Positions 41,621 to 50,062 of a DNA stretch of 64,000 bases are shown piece after piece. This DNA is from Microbispora sp. ZYX-F-249 (lineage in GTDB: Bacteria > Actinomycetota > Actinomycetes > Streptosporangiales > Streptosporangiaceae), in NCBI RefSeq assembly GCF_039649665.1, contig NZ_JBDJAW010000020.1:85009-149008 (forward strand), given 5' to 3'. Both the position numbers and the translations under genes were made by a program. The stretch's first letter is position 1, and each line of letters begins with the position of its first letter. The notes beneath the pieces were generated by a model that ran no database searches, was not told the DNA's origin, and was given only the letters and a program-made list of their open reading frames with translations.

Positions 41621-42384
41621 GCCGTCCTCCAGCGGGTGGTCAGGTGGCGCACGATCGCCTCGTTCACGACGTCCGGGCGTTCGGCGGTGGCCAGGTGGGC
41701 GGCCCCCGGCACCACCAGCAGCTCCGCGCCGGGGATGCCCCCGGCCAGGACCTCGGCGTGCTCGGGCGGGGTGGCCGGGTCCTCCGCCCCGGCCACCACC
41801 AGCGCCGGCGCGCGGACCTCGCCGAGCCGGTCGCGGACGTCGAACACGGACAGGGCGTCGCAGCAGGCGGCGTACCCCTCGCGGTCCACGCCGGCCAGCA
41901 TGTCCAGGTAGCGCCCGGCGCCGGGGAAGCCCGCCGTGAACCACCGGCTTCTCGTCGCCTCGGTCAGGGGCTTGGTGCCCTCGGCACGGACCAGAGCGGC
42001 GCGTTCGCGCCAGCTCTCCGGGGTCCCGAACCGGGCGGAGGTGCAGCACAGGACCAGGCTCGCGACGCGGTCCGGCGCGCGCAGCGCCAGCGTGGTCCCG
42101 ACGGCCCCGCCCAGCGACACCCCCGCGTACGCGACCGAGCCCAGGCCGTGCCGGTCGAGCAGCGCCAGCACCCCGTCGGCGAGATCGTCCACGGTCAGAT
42201 CGCGCGGGAAGCCGGACGCCGCCGGGGAGCCGCCGTGGCCGGGCAGGTCGTAGCGGAGCACCCGCCAGGTGCGGGTGAGCGCGGGAAGCTGCGGCTCCCA
42301 CAGGTCGAGGGTCGTGCCCAGCGAGGGCCCGAGCACGACGACCGGGGCGTCCGGCGGCCCGTCGAATCGGTGGTGCGGGATCAT
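41617..42384 (-). CDS. pcaD: 3-oxoadipate enol-lactonase
   Basis: A 255-residue alpha/beta hydrolase: LGPSLGTTLDLWEPQLP (oxyanion loop), nucleophile elbow YAGVSLGGAVGTT, GAEDPATPPEH (acid) and GAAHLATAERP (His). It hydrolyses 3-oxoadipate enol-lactone to 3-oxoadipate. In many actinomycetes pcaD and pcaC are fused as pcaL; here they are separate genes with a GTGA overlap. The pcaB stop overlaps its start likewise. Confidence 0.92.
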   Translation of the reverse strand: MIPHHRFDGPPDAPVVVLGPSLGTTLDLWEPQLPALTRTWRVLRYDLPGHGGSPAASGFPRDLTVDDLADGVLALLDRHGLGSVAYAGVSLGGAVGTTLALRAPDRVASLVLCCTSARFGTPESWRERAALVRAEGTKPLTEATRSRWFTAGFPGAGRYLDMLAGVDREGYAACCDALSVFDVRDRLGEVRAPALVVAGAEDPATPPEHAEVLAGGIPGAELLVVPGAAHLATAERPDVVNEAIVRHLTTRWRTA

Positions 42385-43550
42385 GGTGCCTTTCCCTTGT
42401 GGTGCTCCAGAGCTCGGTCGACCAGAGCGGGCGCCGCCCCGACGCCGGGGTCCTCCCCGTGTCCGGCCAGCACGGCGAGCAGGTGATCGAGATTGTGCCG
42501 CATGCGCTCGGGGAACACCTCGAGCCCCTCCGCCAGCTCGGCGGCCGTCCCGGCCGCGCCGCCCGCCAGGCGCAGGCACTCGCGCAGCGGCTGCCACTCG
42601 GCGTGCCAGCTCCCGGCGGGCCGCTCGTGCTCGGCGACCCGCGAGGCGAGCAGGACCTGTGCCTGCGCCGGTGCCTGGAGCGCCGCCGACCTGATCATCG
42701 TGGCGAGCACCGGGTTGCGTTTGTGCGCCATCGCCGACGAGCCGCCCCGGCCCGGCGCGGCGGGCTCGGCGATCTCGCCCACCTCGCTCTGCGCCAGCAG
42801 GATCACGTCGGTGGCGAGTTTGCCCAGCGCGCCGGTCACGGCGGCGAGCGCGCAGGCCAGGTCGGTCACCGGGGTGCGCAGCGTGTGCCAGGGCAGCACC
42901 GGCTCGGCCAGCCCGGTCTCGGCCGCGAACAGCGGCAGCAGGTCGAGCGCCCCGTCCCCGTATCCGGCCATGGTGCCGGCCGCGCCGCCGAGCTGGACCG
43001 GCAGCCGCACCGCCGCCAGGCGATCGCGGGCGTCCCGGCAGCCGGCCAGCCACCCGGCGGCCTTCAGCCCGAACGTGGTGGGCACGGCCTGCTGCCCGAG
43101 CGTACGGCCCGCCATCGGCGTGTCGCGGTGGCGGGCGGCCAGCCGGGCCAGCGCGGCGAGCACCCGGTCGAGGTCGCGCAGGATCGTCTCGCGGGCTCGC
43201 GCGGCCACCAGCATCGACGCTGTGTCGAGGATGTCCTGGCTGGTGGCGCCGTGATGCACCCAGGAGCCCGCCTCGCCGGCCGCGGCCCGCAGATCCTTCA
43301 CCAGCGGCACGACGGGGTTTCCCGCGTCCCTGGCACGGCGGGCGAGATCGGCGGGGTCGTACCCCTCCGGACGGGCCGCTTCGGCGATCGCGGCGACGGC
43401 CCGCTCAGGGACGACGCCGAGGCGGGCCTGCGCCCGCGCGAGGCAGACCTCCGTCTCCAGCATCGCCCGCAGCCAGGCGTCGTCGTCCGTGACCGCCGCC
43501 ACGTCCGTGCCCGCCCACACGGGGCACAGCAGCCCCACGTCAGAACTCAA
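42381..43550 (-). CDS. pcaB: 3-carboxy-cis,cis-muconate cycloisomerase
   Basis: A protein of about 389 residues in the fumarase/aspartase superfamily. It has GSWVHHGATSQDILDTA (catalytic His region), RTLGQQAVPTTFGLKAAGW and the signature loop GRGGSSAMAHKRNPVLA. It lactonises 3-carboxy-cis,cis-muconate. Two starts are possible: TTG (given here, 11 bp inside pcaG) or an in-frame GTG four codons later, just past the pcaG stop. Neither has a strong ribosome-binding site, consistent with translational coupling. Confidence 0.92.
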   Translation of the reverse strand: MSSDVGLLCPVWAGTDVAAVTDDDAWLRAMLETEVCLARAQARLGVVPERAVAAIAEAARPEGYDPADLARRARDAGNPVVPLVKDLRAAAGEAGSWVHHGATSQDILDTASMLVAARARETILRDLDRVLAALARLAARHRDTPMAGRTLGQQAVPTTFGLKAAGWLAGCRDARDRLAAVRLPVQLGGAAGTMAGYGDGALDLLPLFAAETGLAEPVLPWHTLRTPVTDLACALAAVTGALGKLATDVILLAQSEVGEIAEPAAPGRGGSSAMAHKRNPVLATMIRSAALQAPAQAQVLLASRVAEHERPAGSWHAEWQPLRECLRLAGGAAGTAAELAEGLEVFPERMRHNLDHLLAVLAGHGEDPGVGAAPALVDRALEHHKGKAP

Positions 43551-44031
43551 GGAAGACCGTCTCCTGCTCGCCCTGCAGCCGTACGTCGAACCGGTAGACG
43601 TCCTGCCCGTCCGGGCGGGCGAGCAACGTCGCGCGGCGCGCCGGGTCCAGCGAGCCGAGCAGCGGGTCGGGCACGTCGGCGAGGTAGACGCGGGTCCGCA
43701 CCGGCTTGAGCAGGCCCCGCGCGAAGACCAGCAGCGCCAGGTAGGGCCGGGCGGGCGGCACGAGGCGGAACCGGTAGGAGCCGTCGGGCGCGGTGCCGCA
43801 CCGGCCGAAGCCGGAGACCCCGGCCCCGGTGCGGCCCAGGGCGCCCCGCGTGCCCGCCTCGCCCGTCCAGAGCTCCAGCAGGGCGTCCGGGATCGGCTCG
43901 CCCGCGCCGTCCAGCACCCGGCCGGTGATCGTCACCGCTCCCGGATGACCCTCGGGCGCGAGCTCCCAGTCGGCGGCGTACGGCAGGGCGAACCCGAAGA
44001 ACGGGCCGACGGTCTGCGAGGGGGTGGTCAC
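43540..44031 (-). CDS. pcaG: Protocatechuate 3,4-dioxygenase alpha subunit
   Basis: A 163-residue intradiol dioxygenase subunit: TPSQTVGPFFGFALPY opening, VTITGRVLDGAGEPIPDALLELW (core strand pair) and the C-terminal QGEQETVFLEF. As usual for the alpha subunit it lacks the full set of iron ligands, which are in PcaH. The GTG start overlaps the pcaH stop. Confidence 0.94.
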   Translation of the reverse strand: MTTPSQTVGPFFGFALPYAADWELAPEGHPGAVTITGRVLDGAGEPIPDALLELWTGEAGTRGALGRTGAGVSGFGRCGTAPDGSYRFRLVPPARPYLALLVFARGLLKPVRTRVYLADVPDPLLGSLDPARRATLLARPDGQDVYRFDVRLQGEQETVFLEF

Positions 44032-44696
44032 GCGTCCTCCATCGGGGTACGGCCGAGCACCACGTCCCAGCGGTAGCCGAGCGCCCACTCCGGCTCGGTG
44101 ACGTCGAGGTCGAACGCGGCGACGAGCCGCTCGCGGGCGGCCGGGTCGGGAATGGACCGGAAGATCGGGTCGAAGGCGAACAGCGGGTCGCCCGGGAAGT
44201 ACATCTGGGTCACCAGGCGCTGGGTGAAGGACGTGCCGAACACCGAGAAGTGGATGTGCGCGGGCCGCCAGGCGTTGGGGTGGTTGCGCCAGGGATAGGC
44301 CCCCGGCTTGATCGTGACGAACCGGTAGCGTCCCTCGTCGTCGGTCAGGCACCGGCCCGCGCCGGTGAAGTTGGGGTCGAGCGGCGCCGGGTGCTGGTCG
44401 CGCTGGTGGGCGTACCGTCCGGCGGAGTTGGCCTGCCAGATCTCCACCAGAGTGCCGGGGACCGGCCGGCCCGAGGCGTCGAGGACGCGCCCGGTGACGA
44501 TGATGCGCTCGCCGAGCGGCTCGCCCGCGTGGCCCGCGGTCAGGTCGGCGTCGAGCGGGTCCACCTCGCCGTGGCCGAAGACCGGGCCGGTCAGCTCGGC
44601 CGCCTCGGGGTCCTCCTTCATCGGCAGCGGCTCCCGGGAGGGCGCCCGCAGGACGGTGCTGGCGTAGTCCGGATACAGGTAGGGCGGGTGTGTCAC
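44028..44696 (-). CDS. pcaH: Protocatechuate 3,4-dioxygenase beta subunit
   Basis: A 222-residue catalytic subunit of the ring-cleaving non-heme iron(III) enzyme. Iron ligands are visible as Tyr in GRYRFVTIKPGAYPW (two Tyr) and the His pair in WRPAHIHFSVFG. IVTGRVLDASGRPVPGTLVEIWQANSAGRY is the diagnostic core. It opens protocatechuate between the hydroxyls to 3-carboxymuconate. The GTG start overlaps the pobA stop codon. Confidence 0.95.
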   Translation of the reverse strand: MTHPPYLYPDYASTVLRAPSREPLPMKEDPEAAELTGPVFGHGEVDPLDADLTAGHAGEPLGERIIVTGRVLDASGRPVPGTLVEIWQANSAGRYAHQRDQHPAPLDPNFTGAGRCLTDDEGRYRFVTIKPGAYPWRNHPNAWRPAHIHFSVFGTSFTQRLVTQMYFPGDPLFAFDPIFRSIPDPAARERLVAAFDLDVTEPEWALGYRWDVVLGRTPMEDA

Positions 44697-45883
44697 GATG
44701 TCTCCTCTTCATAGGGCAGGCCCACGTAGTTCTCCGCCAGCGTCGTCCCGGCCGCCTCCGAGGACGTCACGTAGTCGAGGTAGGAGGTCTGCAGCTTCCT
44801 GGCGTAGGCGTCGTCGGACTCGAACGTGTGCAGCAGCGTCGTCATCCACCACGAGAAGTGCTGGGCCCGCCACACGCGGGGCAGGCAGGCCCGCGAGTAG
44901 CCGTCCAGGGCCTCCGTCGAGCCGTCGGCGAAGAAGCGCGCCAGCGCCTCGGTCAGCACCCGCACGTCGGCGACCGCCAGGTTGAGCCCCTTCGCGCCGG
45001 TCGGCGGCACGATGTGCGCCGCGTCCCCGGCCAGGAACAGCCTGCCGTACTGCATGGGCTCGGCCACGAAGCCGCGCATCGGCGTGATCCCTCTTTCGAC
45101 GATATCGCCGGTCGCGAGGGTGAAGCCGGGCACGGTCTCCAGCCGGGCCCGCAACTCGGCCCAGATCCGCTCGTCGGGCCACTCGGCGAGGTCCTCGTCG
45201 GGCGCGACCTGGAGGTAGAACCGGCTGATCTCCGGGGAGCGCATGCTGTGCAGCGCGAAGCCGCGCTCGGTCCGCGCGTAGATCAGCTCCTCCGACGACG
45301 GCTTCACCCGGGCCAGGATGCCGAGCCAGGCGAAGGGGTAGTCGCGGCGATACTCGGTCAGCACGCCCTCGGGGATCGACGGCCGGGACACGCCGTGGAA
45401 GCCGTCGCATCCCGCGATCACGTCGCAGTCCAGCCGCTGCTCCGTCCCGTCGGAGCCGGTGAAGGTGAGGTACGGCCGGTCGCTCGCCGCGTCGTGCACC
45501 GCCACGTCGTCCACCTCGAACCGGACGTCGCCGCCGGCCGCCAGCCGGGCGGCGATGAGGTCCTTGACGACCTCCTGCTGGCCGTACACGGTGATGGCCC
45601 GGCCGGGCACCAGCCGCTCGAAGGCGATCCGGTGGCCCGCTCCGCCGTACCGCAGCTCGATGCCGTGGTGGGGCAGGCCCTCCCTCCGCATCCGCTCGCC
45701 GACGCCCGCCTCGACGAGCGTGTCCACCGTGCCCTGTTCGAGCACCCCGGCCCGCACCCGCCGCTCGACGTACTCCCGGCTGCGGCGTTCGAGCACCACG
45801 GACTCGATCCCGCGCAGATGGAGGAGATGGGAGAGCAGCAGGCCGGCCGGTCCTGCTCCGATGATCCCGACCTGAGTTCGCAT
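44693..45883 (-). CDS. pobA: 4-hydroxybenzoate 3-monooxygenase
   Basis: A 396-residue FAD-dependent aromatic hydroxylase. GIIGAGPAGLLLSHLLHLRG is the dinucleotide fold, CDVIAGCDGFHGVSR is the DG motif binding FAD and NAD(P)H, and RLFLAGDAAHIVPPTGAKGLNLAVADV is the GD motif. It makes protocatechuate from 4-hydroxybenzoate and so feeds the downstream pca genes. It is the first gene of the operon, transcribed away from the IclR-type regulator across a 70-bp promoter region containing a palindrome. Confidence 0.94.
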   Translation of the reverse strand: MRTQVGIIGAGPAGLLLSHLLHLRGIESVVLERRSREYVERRVRAGVLEQGTVDTLVEAGVGERMRREGLPHHGIELRYGGAGHRIAFERLVPGRAITVYGQQEVVKDLIAARLAAGGDVRFEVDDVAVHDAASDRPYLTFTGSDGTEQRLDCDVIAGCDGFHGVSRPSIPEGVLTEYRRDYPFAWLGILARVKPSSEELIYARTERGFALHSMRSPEISRFYLQVAPDEDLAEWPDERIWAELRARLETVPGFTLATGDIVERGITPMRGFVAEPMQYGRLFLAGDAAHIVPPTGAKGLNLAVADVRVLTEALARFFADGSTEALDGYSRACLPRVWRAQHFSWWMTTLLHTFESDDAYARKLQTSYLDYVTSSEAAGTTLAENYVGLPYEEETS

Positions 45884-45926
45884 GGCTCAAGCATCGGGAA
45901 GCAGCCGCCGTCCCGCGTAGGCTTTG

Positions 45927-45943
45927 CTTCTACTCAGTGGAAG
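45927..45943. promoter_or_regulatory. IclR-type operator CTTCTACTCAGTGGAAG
   Basis: A 17-bp inverted repeat, CTTCyACTsAGTrGAAG in symmetrical form, lies between pobA and the IclR gene, 10 bases before the IclR start. IclR-family regulators of aromatic pathways bind such sites in divergent promoters. One bound dimer could control both directions. Confidence 0.65.
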
Positions 45944-45953
45944 AAGGAGGCAT

Positions 45954-46718
45954 ATGTCCGGCGGCGCACGCGACGTGGGACGCTCCGTGACCTCCCGGGC
46001 GCTGGCCATCCTCGGCGCCTTCGACGTCCACCATCCCCGGCTCACGCTGACGGAGATCGCCGGACGGACCGGCATGGCGCTGAGCACGGTGCACCGGCTC
46101 GTGGGCGAGCTGGAGGACTGGCGCGCGCTGCGCCGCGGCGCCGACGGGCGCTACCAGATCGGCCGCCGTCTGTGGGAGCTGGGACAGCTCGCCCCCGACC
46201 CGCTGCAGGAGGTGGCGCACCCCTGGCTGCAGGAGCTGTTCGGCGGCACCGGCGAGAACGTCCACCTGGCGGTGCGTGAGGGGGTGGAGGTGCTCTACGT
46301 GGACAAGGTGTACGGCAAGCGGGCGGTGCCGATCGTGTCGCGGACCGGCTCCCGCCTGCCCATGCACCCGACCGGCGTCGGCAAGGCGCTGCTCGCCTAC
46401 GAGCCGGGCTGGTTCGTCGGCGCCTACCTGGCCCGGCCGCTGGAGCGGCCCACCCCGCACACCATCACCGAGCCGGGCCGCCTGGCCCGGGAGCTGGCGC
46501 AGGTGCGCGCCCAGGGGTACGCGACCACGCACGAGGAGATGACCCTCGGCTCCTGCTCGGCGGCCGCGCCGGTGCTGGTCGGGGACCGGCCCGTCGCGGC
46601 CGTCGGCATCGTGGTGTCCTCACGGCGGGTGCGCGAGCTGCCCCGCCTGGTCGACCCGCTGCTGTCCGTCGCGGCCGGCATCGCCGGCGACTACCGGGCC
46701 GCCGTCACGCGGGCCTGA
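45954..46718 (+). CDS. IclR-family regulator of the pob/pca operon
   Basis: A 254-residue IclR regulator: SVTSRALAILGAFDVHHPRLTL, recognition helix GMALSTVHRLVGELEDW, and the C-terminal effector domain with NVHLAVREGVEVLYVDKVYG, PMHPTGVGKALLAY and QGYATTHEEMTLGSCSAAAPV. PcaR/PobR-type members respond to aromatic acids or 3-oxoadipate; the ligand cannot be told from sequence. The ATG with AAGGAGG close upstream is preferred to a TTG ten codons earlier, which would bring the operator into the gene. Confidence 0.88.
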   Translation: MSGGARDVGRSVTSRALAILGAFDVHHPRLTLTEIAGRTGMALSTVHRLVGELEDWRALRRGADGRYQIGRRLWELGQLAPDPLQEVAHPWLQELFGGTGENVHLAVREGVEVLYVDKVYGKRAVPIVSRTGSRLPMHPTGVGKALLAYEPGWFVGAYLARPLERPTPHTITEPGRLARELAQVRAQGYATTHEEMTLGSCSAAAPVLVGDRPVAAVGIVVSSRRVRELPRLVDPLLSVAAGIAGDYRAAVTRA

Positions 46719-46724
46719 GGCGTC

Positions 46725-47156
46725 TTACAGGGGGGTGCAGGTCAGGCCGGTCAGGCCGAACGTGCCGCCGGTGGAGTTGCCGACCGCGGTGATGGGGACG
46801 CTTCCTCCCGGAGCGATGGAGCCGTTCCAGGACACGTTGGTGCCGGTGACGCTCCGCCCGGTCTGCGTCCAGGACGTCGTCAGCAGGGAGAAGAGCTTCT
46901 CGTCCCCGGTGAACGTCCAGGAGACCCGCCATCCCTTCAGGGGGGTGGTCCCGGTGTTCACCACTCGCCCGTCTGCCGTGAACCCGACGACGTATTGGGA
47001 GATCCTCGACCACGAGATCGAGCAGGACGCCGTGTCCGCGTGCGCGGCGGGAGCGCCGATCGCCGCGGTGGCGGCCAGCGCGGCCGCGGCGATCCATGCC
47101 GTACGCCCGCGTTTGAAACCGGTTTCATGTGCGCCCGAAAAAAAGAGCCCCGCCAT
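46725..47156 (-). CDS. Secreted solitary CBM2 cellulose-binding protein
   Basis: A 143-residue exported protein: basic KRGRTAWIAAAALAATAAIGAPAAHA signal sequence with likely cleavage after AHA, then a single family 2 carbohydrate-binding module. The module has the flanking Cys pair (TASCSISW and GLTCTPL) and surface tryptophans in LKGWRVSWTF, TTSWTQ and NVSWNGS. There is no catalytic domain. AGAGGA six bases before the ATG supports the start. It may target cells or partner enzymes to cellulose or chitin. A LacI-type palindrome overlaps codons 10-15. Confidence 0.85.
   Translation of the reverse strand: MAGLFFSGAHETGFKRGRTAWIAAAALAATAAIGAPAAHADTASCSISWSRISQYVVGFTADGRVVNTGTTPLKGWRVSWTFTGDEKLFSLLTTSWTQTGRSVTGTNVSWNGSIAPGGSVPITAVGNSTGGTFGLTGLTCTPL
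47114..47127. promoter_or_regulatory. LacI-type palindrome TGAAACCGGTTTCA inside CBM2 gene
   Basis: A perfect 14-bp palindrome with the central CG expected of LacI/GalR operators lies about 30 bases downstream of the CBM2 start codon, within the coding sequence. It could act as a transcription roadblock giving sugar-dependent control. No lacI-type gene is in the window. Confidence 0.5.
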
Positions 47157-47354
47157 TGCCTGTCCTCTCGTCGTGCCGGGATCTCCGGCGGCCGATCGAC
47201 TAACCTCGCTCCAGGAATGTCACCATGATCACGGGCGGCTGTCAGGTACCCGGGCCGGACACGGGCCGTCGTGCCGGTACGGGTATGAAAGTTTCACAGC
47301 CCCCCGGGGGCCGAGTACTGTGAGCGGGAGGGGCGAACGGGCGAGGGGGACGCC

Positions 47355-48425
47355 GTGGACGCCATCGTGATCGACACTTTGGAACCCCTGGTGGCCGAGC
47401 TGCGGGCCGGGGGCTATGCCGTCGTGGGCCCGGTGGTGCGCGAGCGCGTCATCCGCTTCGAGGAGATCACGTCGGCCGACCGGCTCGCCAGGGGCTGGAC
47501 AGATGTCCAGGAGCCCGGACGCTACCGCCTGGCCGAGGGCGACGGCGAGATGGTCTTCTCGTTCGCGGCGAGTCCGGACTCCGCCAAGGCGTACACACAG
47601 CCGCCCCGCCAGACGCTCTTCCGGATGCGCGGCGAACAGATCGAGGAGGCGGAGGAGGACGCGCCGCGGGTCGCCCTGCTCGGGTTGAGGGCCTGCGACC
47701 TGGCCGCGATCGCCGTGCAGGACCGGGTCTTCCTCGGCGGCAGGCACCCCGACCCGGCGTACCTGCGGCGGCGGCAGGCCCTGTTGCTGATCGCCGTCAA
47801 CTGCGCGGTCCCCGGCGGCACCTGCTTCTGCGTCTCCATGCACACCGGTCCCCGGGCCACCACGGGGTTCGACCTCGCCCTCACCGAGCTGGCCGCGCCG
47901 CACCGGTTCGTCGTCGAGACCGGCAGCGCGCGGGGCGAGCCGATCGCCGCGGCGCTGCCGCACCGCCCCGCCTCGGCCGAAGACCTCGCGGCATCCGCCG
48001 AGGTGTCCCGTGACGCCGCCGAGCACATGGGCCGCCACGTGGAGACCGAGGGCATTCAGGAACGGCTGTCGGCGCACGACTCGCCGCGCTGGGCGCAGGT
48101 CGGCGCCCGCTGCCTCACCTGCGCCAACTGCACCATGGTCTGCCCCACCTGCTTCTGCAGCACGGTCGAGGACGCCACGTCGTTCACCGACGGCACGGCC
48201 GAGCGGATCGAGCGCTGGGACTCCTGCTTCACGCTGGACTTCTCCGAGGTCAACGGGACGCCGGTGCGCGGCTCGAACCCCGGCCGCTACCGCCAGTGGC
48301 TCACCCACAAGTTCTCGACCTGGATCGACCAGTTCGGCATGTCCGGCTGCGTCGGCTGCGGGCGCTGCATCACCTGGTGTCCCGTCGGCATCGACGTCAC
48401 CGAGGAGCTGGCGAACCTGCCATGA
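47355..48425 (+). CDS. hydB: Group 3b hydrogenase, iron-sulfur subunit (HydB-like)
   Basis: A 356-residue ferredoxin-type subunit of a bidirectional cytosolic [NiFe]-(sulf)hydrogenase. Two cysteine clusters near the C-terminus bind 4Fe-4S centres: [16 protein letters not shown] and [16 protein letters not shown]. The N-terminal domain has [16 protein letters not shown] and a further CFCVSMHTG. It passes electrons between the NiFe module and the flavin subunit. The GTG start has GAGGGGG six bases upstream. It is first of a four-gene set hydB-G-D-A, order as in mycobacterial Hyd3 and archaeal sulfhydrogenases. It overlaps hydG by ATGA. Confidence 0.92.
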   Translation: MDAIVIDTLEPLVAELRAGGYAVVGPVVRERVIRFEEITSADRLARGWTDVQEPGRYRLAEGDGEMVFSFAASPDSAKAYTQPPRQTLFRMRGEQIEEAEEDAPRVALLGLRACDLAAIAVQDRVFLGGRHPDPAYLRRRQALLLIAVNCAVPGGTCFCVSMHTGPRATTGFDLALTELAAPHRFVVETGSARGEPIAAALPHRPASAEDLAASAEVSRDAAEHMGRHVETEGIQERLSAHDSPRWAQVGARCLTCANCTMVCPTCFCSTVEDATSFTDGTAERIERWDSCFTLDFSEVNGTPVRGSNPGRYRQWLTHKFSTWIDQFGMSGCVGCGRCITWCPVGIDVTEELANLP

Positions 48426-49249
48426 CCGGCGGCCCGCACCCGATGACGCCGGCGCCGTACCGCGTGCGCTCCCGCCGCCCGGACCGGGCCGACACCGTGA
48501 CCCTGACGCTGGAGCCGGTACGCGGAGACTGCCCGCCGTTCCGGCCGGGGCAGTTCACCATGCTGTACGCCCCCGGCGTGGGGGAGATCGCGGTCTCGAT
48601 CAGCGGGCGGGCCCGCTCCGGCGGCTACACGCAGACGATCAGGGCCGTGGGCGCGGTCAGCGCCGCCCTGTGCGGCAAGCGGCCCGGCGACGTCGTCGGC
48701 CTGCGCGGGCCGTACGGCCAGGGCTGGGGCCTGCGCGCGGCGGCGGGCCTCGACGTGGTGGTGGCCGCGGGCGGGCTGGGCCTCGCCCCGCTGCGGCCGG
48801 TCGTGCGGGCGCTGCTGCGGGACCGGCCCGGGTACGGCCGGGTCAGCGTGATAGCCGGCAGCCGGGCTCCCGGCCTGCTCCTGTTCCGCCGGGACCTGGC
48901 GTGCTGGGCCCGGCAGGGCGCCGACGTCCGGGTGATCGTGGACCACCCCGACCACACCTGGCGCGGGCCGGTCGGGCTGGTCACCGGCCTGATCGACCGG
49001 GTCGTCTTCGAGCCGCGCCGCACGTACGCGTTCGTGTGCGGGCCGGAGGCGATGATGCGGAAGACGGCGGCGGAGCTGGTGCGGCGCGGCGTCGCCCCCG
49101 GCCGGGTGGAGCTGTCGCTGGAGCGGAACATGAAGTGCGCGGTGGCCCGCTGCGGCCACTGCCAGTTCGGCCCGCTGTTCGTGTGCGAGGACGGGCCGGT
49201 GCTGCCCTACGACCGCGTGGCGCCGATGCTCGCCGTCGCGGAGTTGTAG
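48422..49249 (+). CDS. hydG: Group 3b hydrogenase, FAD/NAD(P)-binding subunit (HydG-like)
   Basis: A 275-residue ferredoxin-reductase-like flavoprotein. [23 protein letters not shown] binds [23 protein letters not shown] is the nucleotide-binding loop, and [11 protein letters not shown] precedes a 2Fe-2S Cys cluster [19 protein letters not shown]. It exchanges electrons with NADP(H) or NAD(H). The start overlaps hydB (ATGA); hydD follows after 30 bp. Confidence 0.92.
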   Translation: MTGGPHPMTPAPYRVRSRRPDRADTVTLTLEPVRGDCPPFRPGQFTMLYAPGVGEIAVSISGRARSGGYTQTIRAVGAVSAALCGKRPGDVVGLRGPYGQGWGLRAAAGLDVVVAAGGLGLAPLRPVVRALLRDRPGYGRVSVIAGSRAPGLLLFRRDLACWARQGADVRVIVDHPDHTWRGPVGLVTGLIDRVVFEPRRTYAFVCGPEAMMRKTAAELVRRGVAPGRVELSLERNMKCAVARCGHCQFGPLFVCEDGPVLPYDRVAPMLAVAEL

Positions 49250-49279
49250 AGAGCACCGGAGCCGTAGGAGGGAGCGGAG

Positions 49280-50062
49280 ATGCCCCGGCTGGCCGTGTGG
49301 AAGTTCGCCTCGTGCGACGGATGCCAGCTCACGTTCCTCGACTGCGAGGACGAACTGCTCTCCGTCGCGGCCCGGGTGGAGATCGCCTACTTCCTCGAGG
49401 CGTCCAGCGCCCCCGGGCCCGGCCCGTACGACCTGTCGCTCGTGGAGGGATCGATCACCACTCCGGAGGACCTGGAGCGCATCAGGCACGTGCGGCGGGT
49501 GTCGAAGCGGCTGGTCACGATCGGCGCGTGCGCCACCGCGGGCGGCATCCAGGCGCTGCGCGACTTCGCCGACGTGCGGGAGTTCGCCGCGGTGGTCTAC
49601 GCCCGGCCCGACTACATCGCCACCCTGGACCGCTCGACCCCGATCGCCGCCCACGTGCCGGTCGACTTCGAGCTGCGCGGCTGCCCGCCGGACAAGCACC
49701 AGCTGCTCGAAGTGATCTCGGCGTTCCTCGCCGGACGGCGGCCGGTGGTGCCCGCGCACAGCGTGTGCGTGGAGTGCAAGGCCAGGGGCAACGCCTGCGT
49801 GATGGTCGCGCACGGCACCCCCTGCCTGGGTCCGGTCACCCAGGCGGGCTGCGGGGCGCTGTGCCCGGCCTTCAACCGGGGCTGCTACGGCTGCTTCGGG
49901 CCGATGGAGAGTCCCAACCACGCGTCGCTCAACCACTGGATGCGCGAGCTCGGCATGAGCACCCCCGAACTGGTGCGGATCTACCGGACCTACCACGCCA
50001 CGGCCGAGCCCTTCCGCCGGGCGGCCGAGGAGGCCCAGGGGTTCGAGGAGGGGGCGGGATGA
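49280..50062 (+). CDS. hydD: Group 3b [NiFe]-hydrogenase small subunit (HydD-like)
   Basis: A 260-residue small subunit: [19 protein letters not shown] holds the proximal cluster cysteines, followed by [28 protein letters not shown] and the C-terminal [14 protein letters not shown]...[18 protein letters not shown] region for further 4Fe-4S clusters. There is no twin-arginine signal, so the enzyme is cytosolic, as expected for group 3. GGAGGGAG precedes the ATG, and the gene overlaps hydA by ATGA. Confidence 0.93.
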   Translation: MPRLAVWKFASCDGCQLTFLDCEDELLSVAARVEIAYFLEASSAPGPGPYDLSLVEGSITTPEDLERIRHVRRVSKRLVTIGACATAGGIQALRDFADVREFAAVVYARPDYIATLDRSTPIAAHVPVDFELRGCPPDKHQLLEVISAFLAGRRPVVPAHSVCVECKARGNACVMVAHGTPCLGPVTQAGCGALCPAFNRGCYGCFGPMESPNHASLNHWMRELGMSTPELVRIYRTYHATAEPFRRAAEEAQGFEEGAG

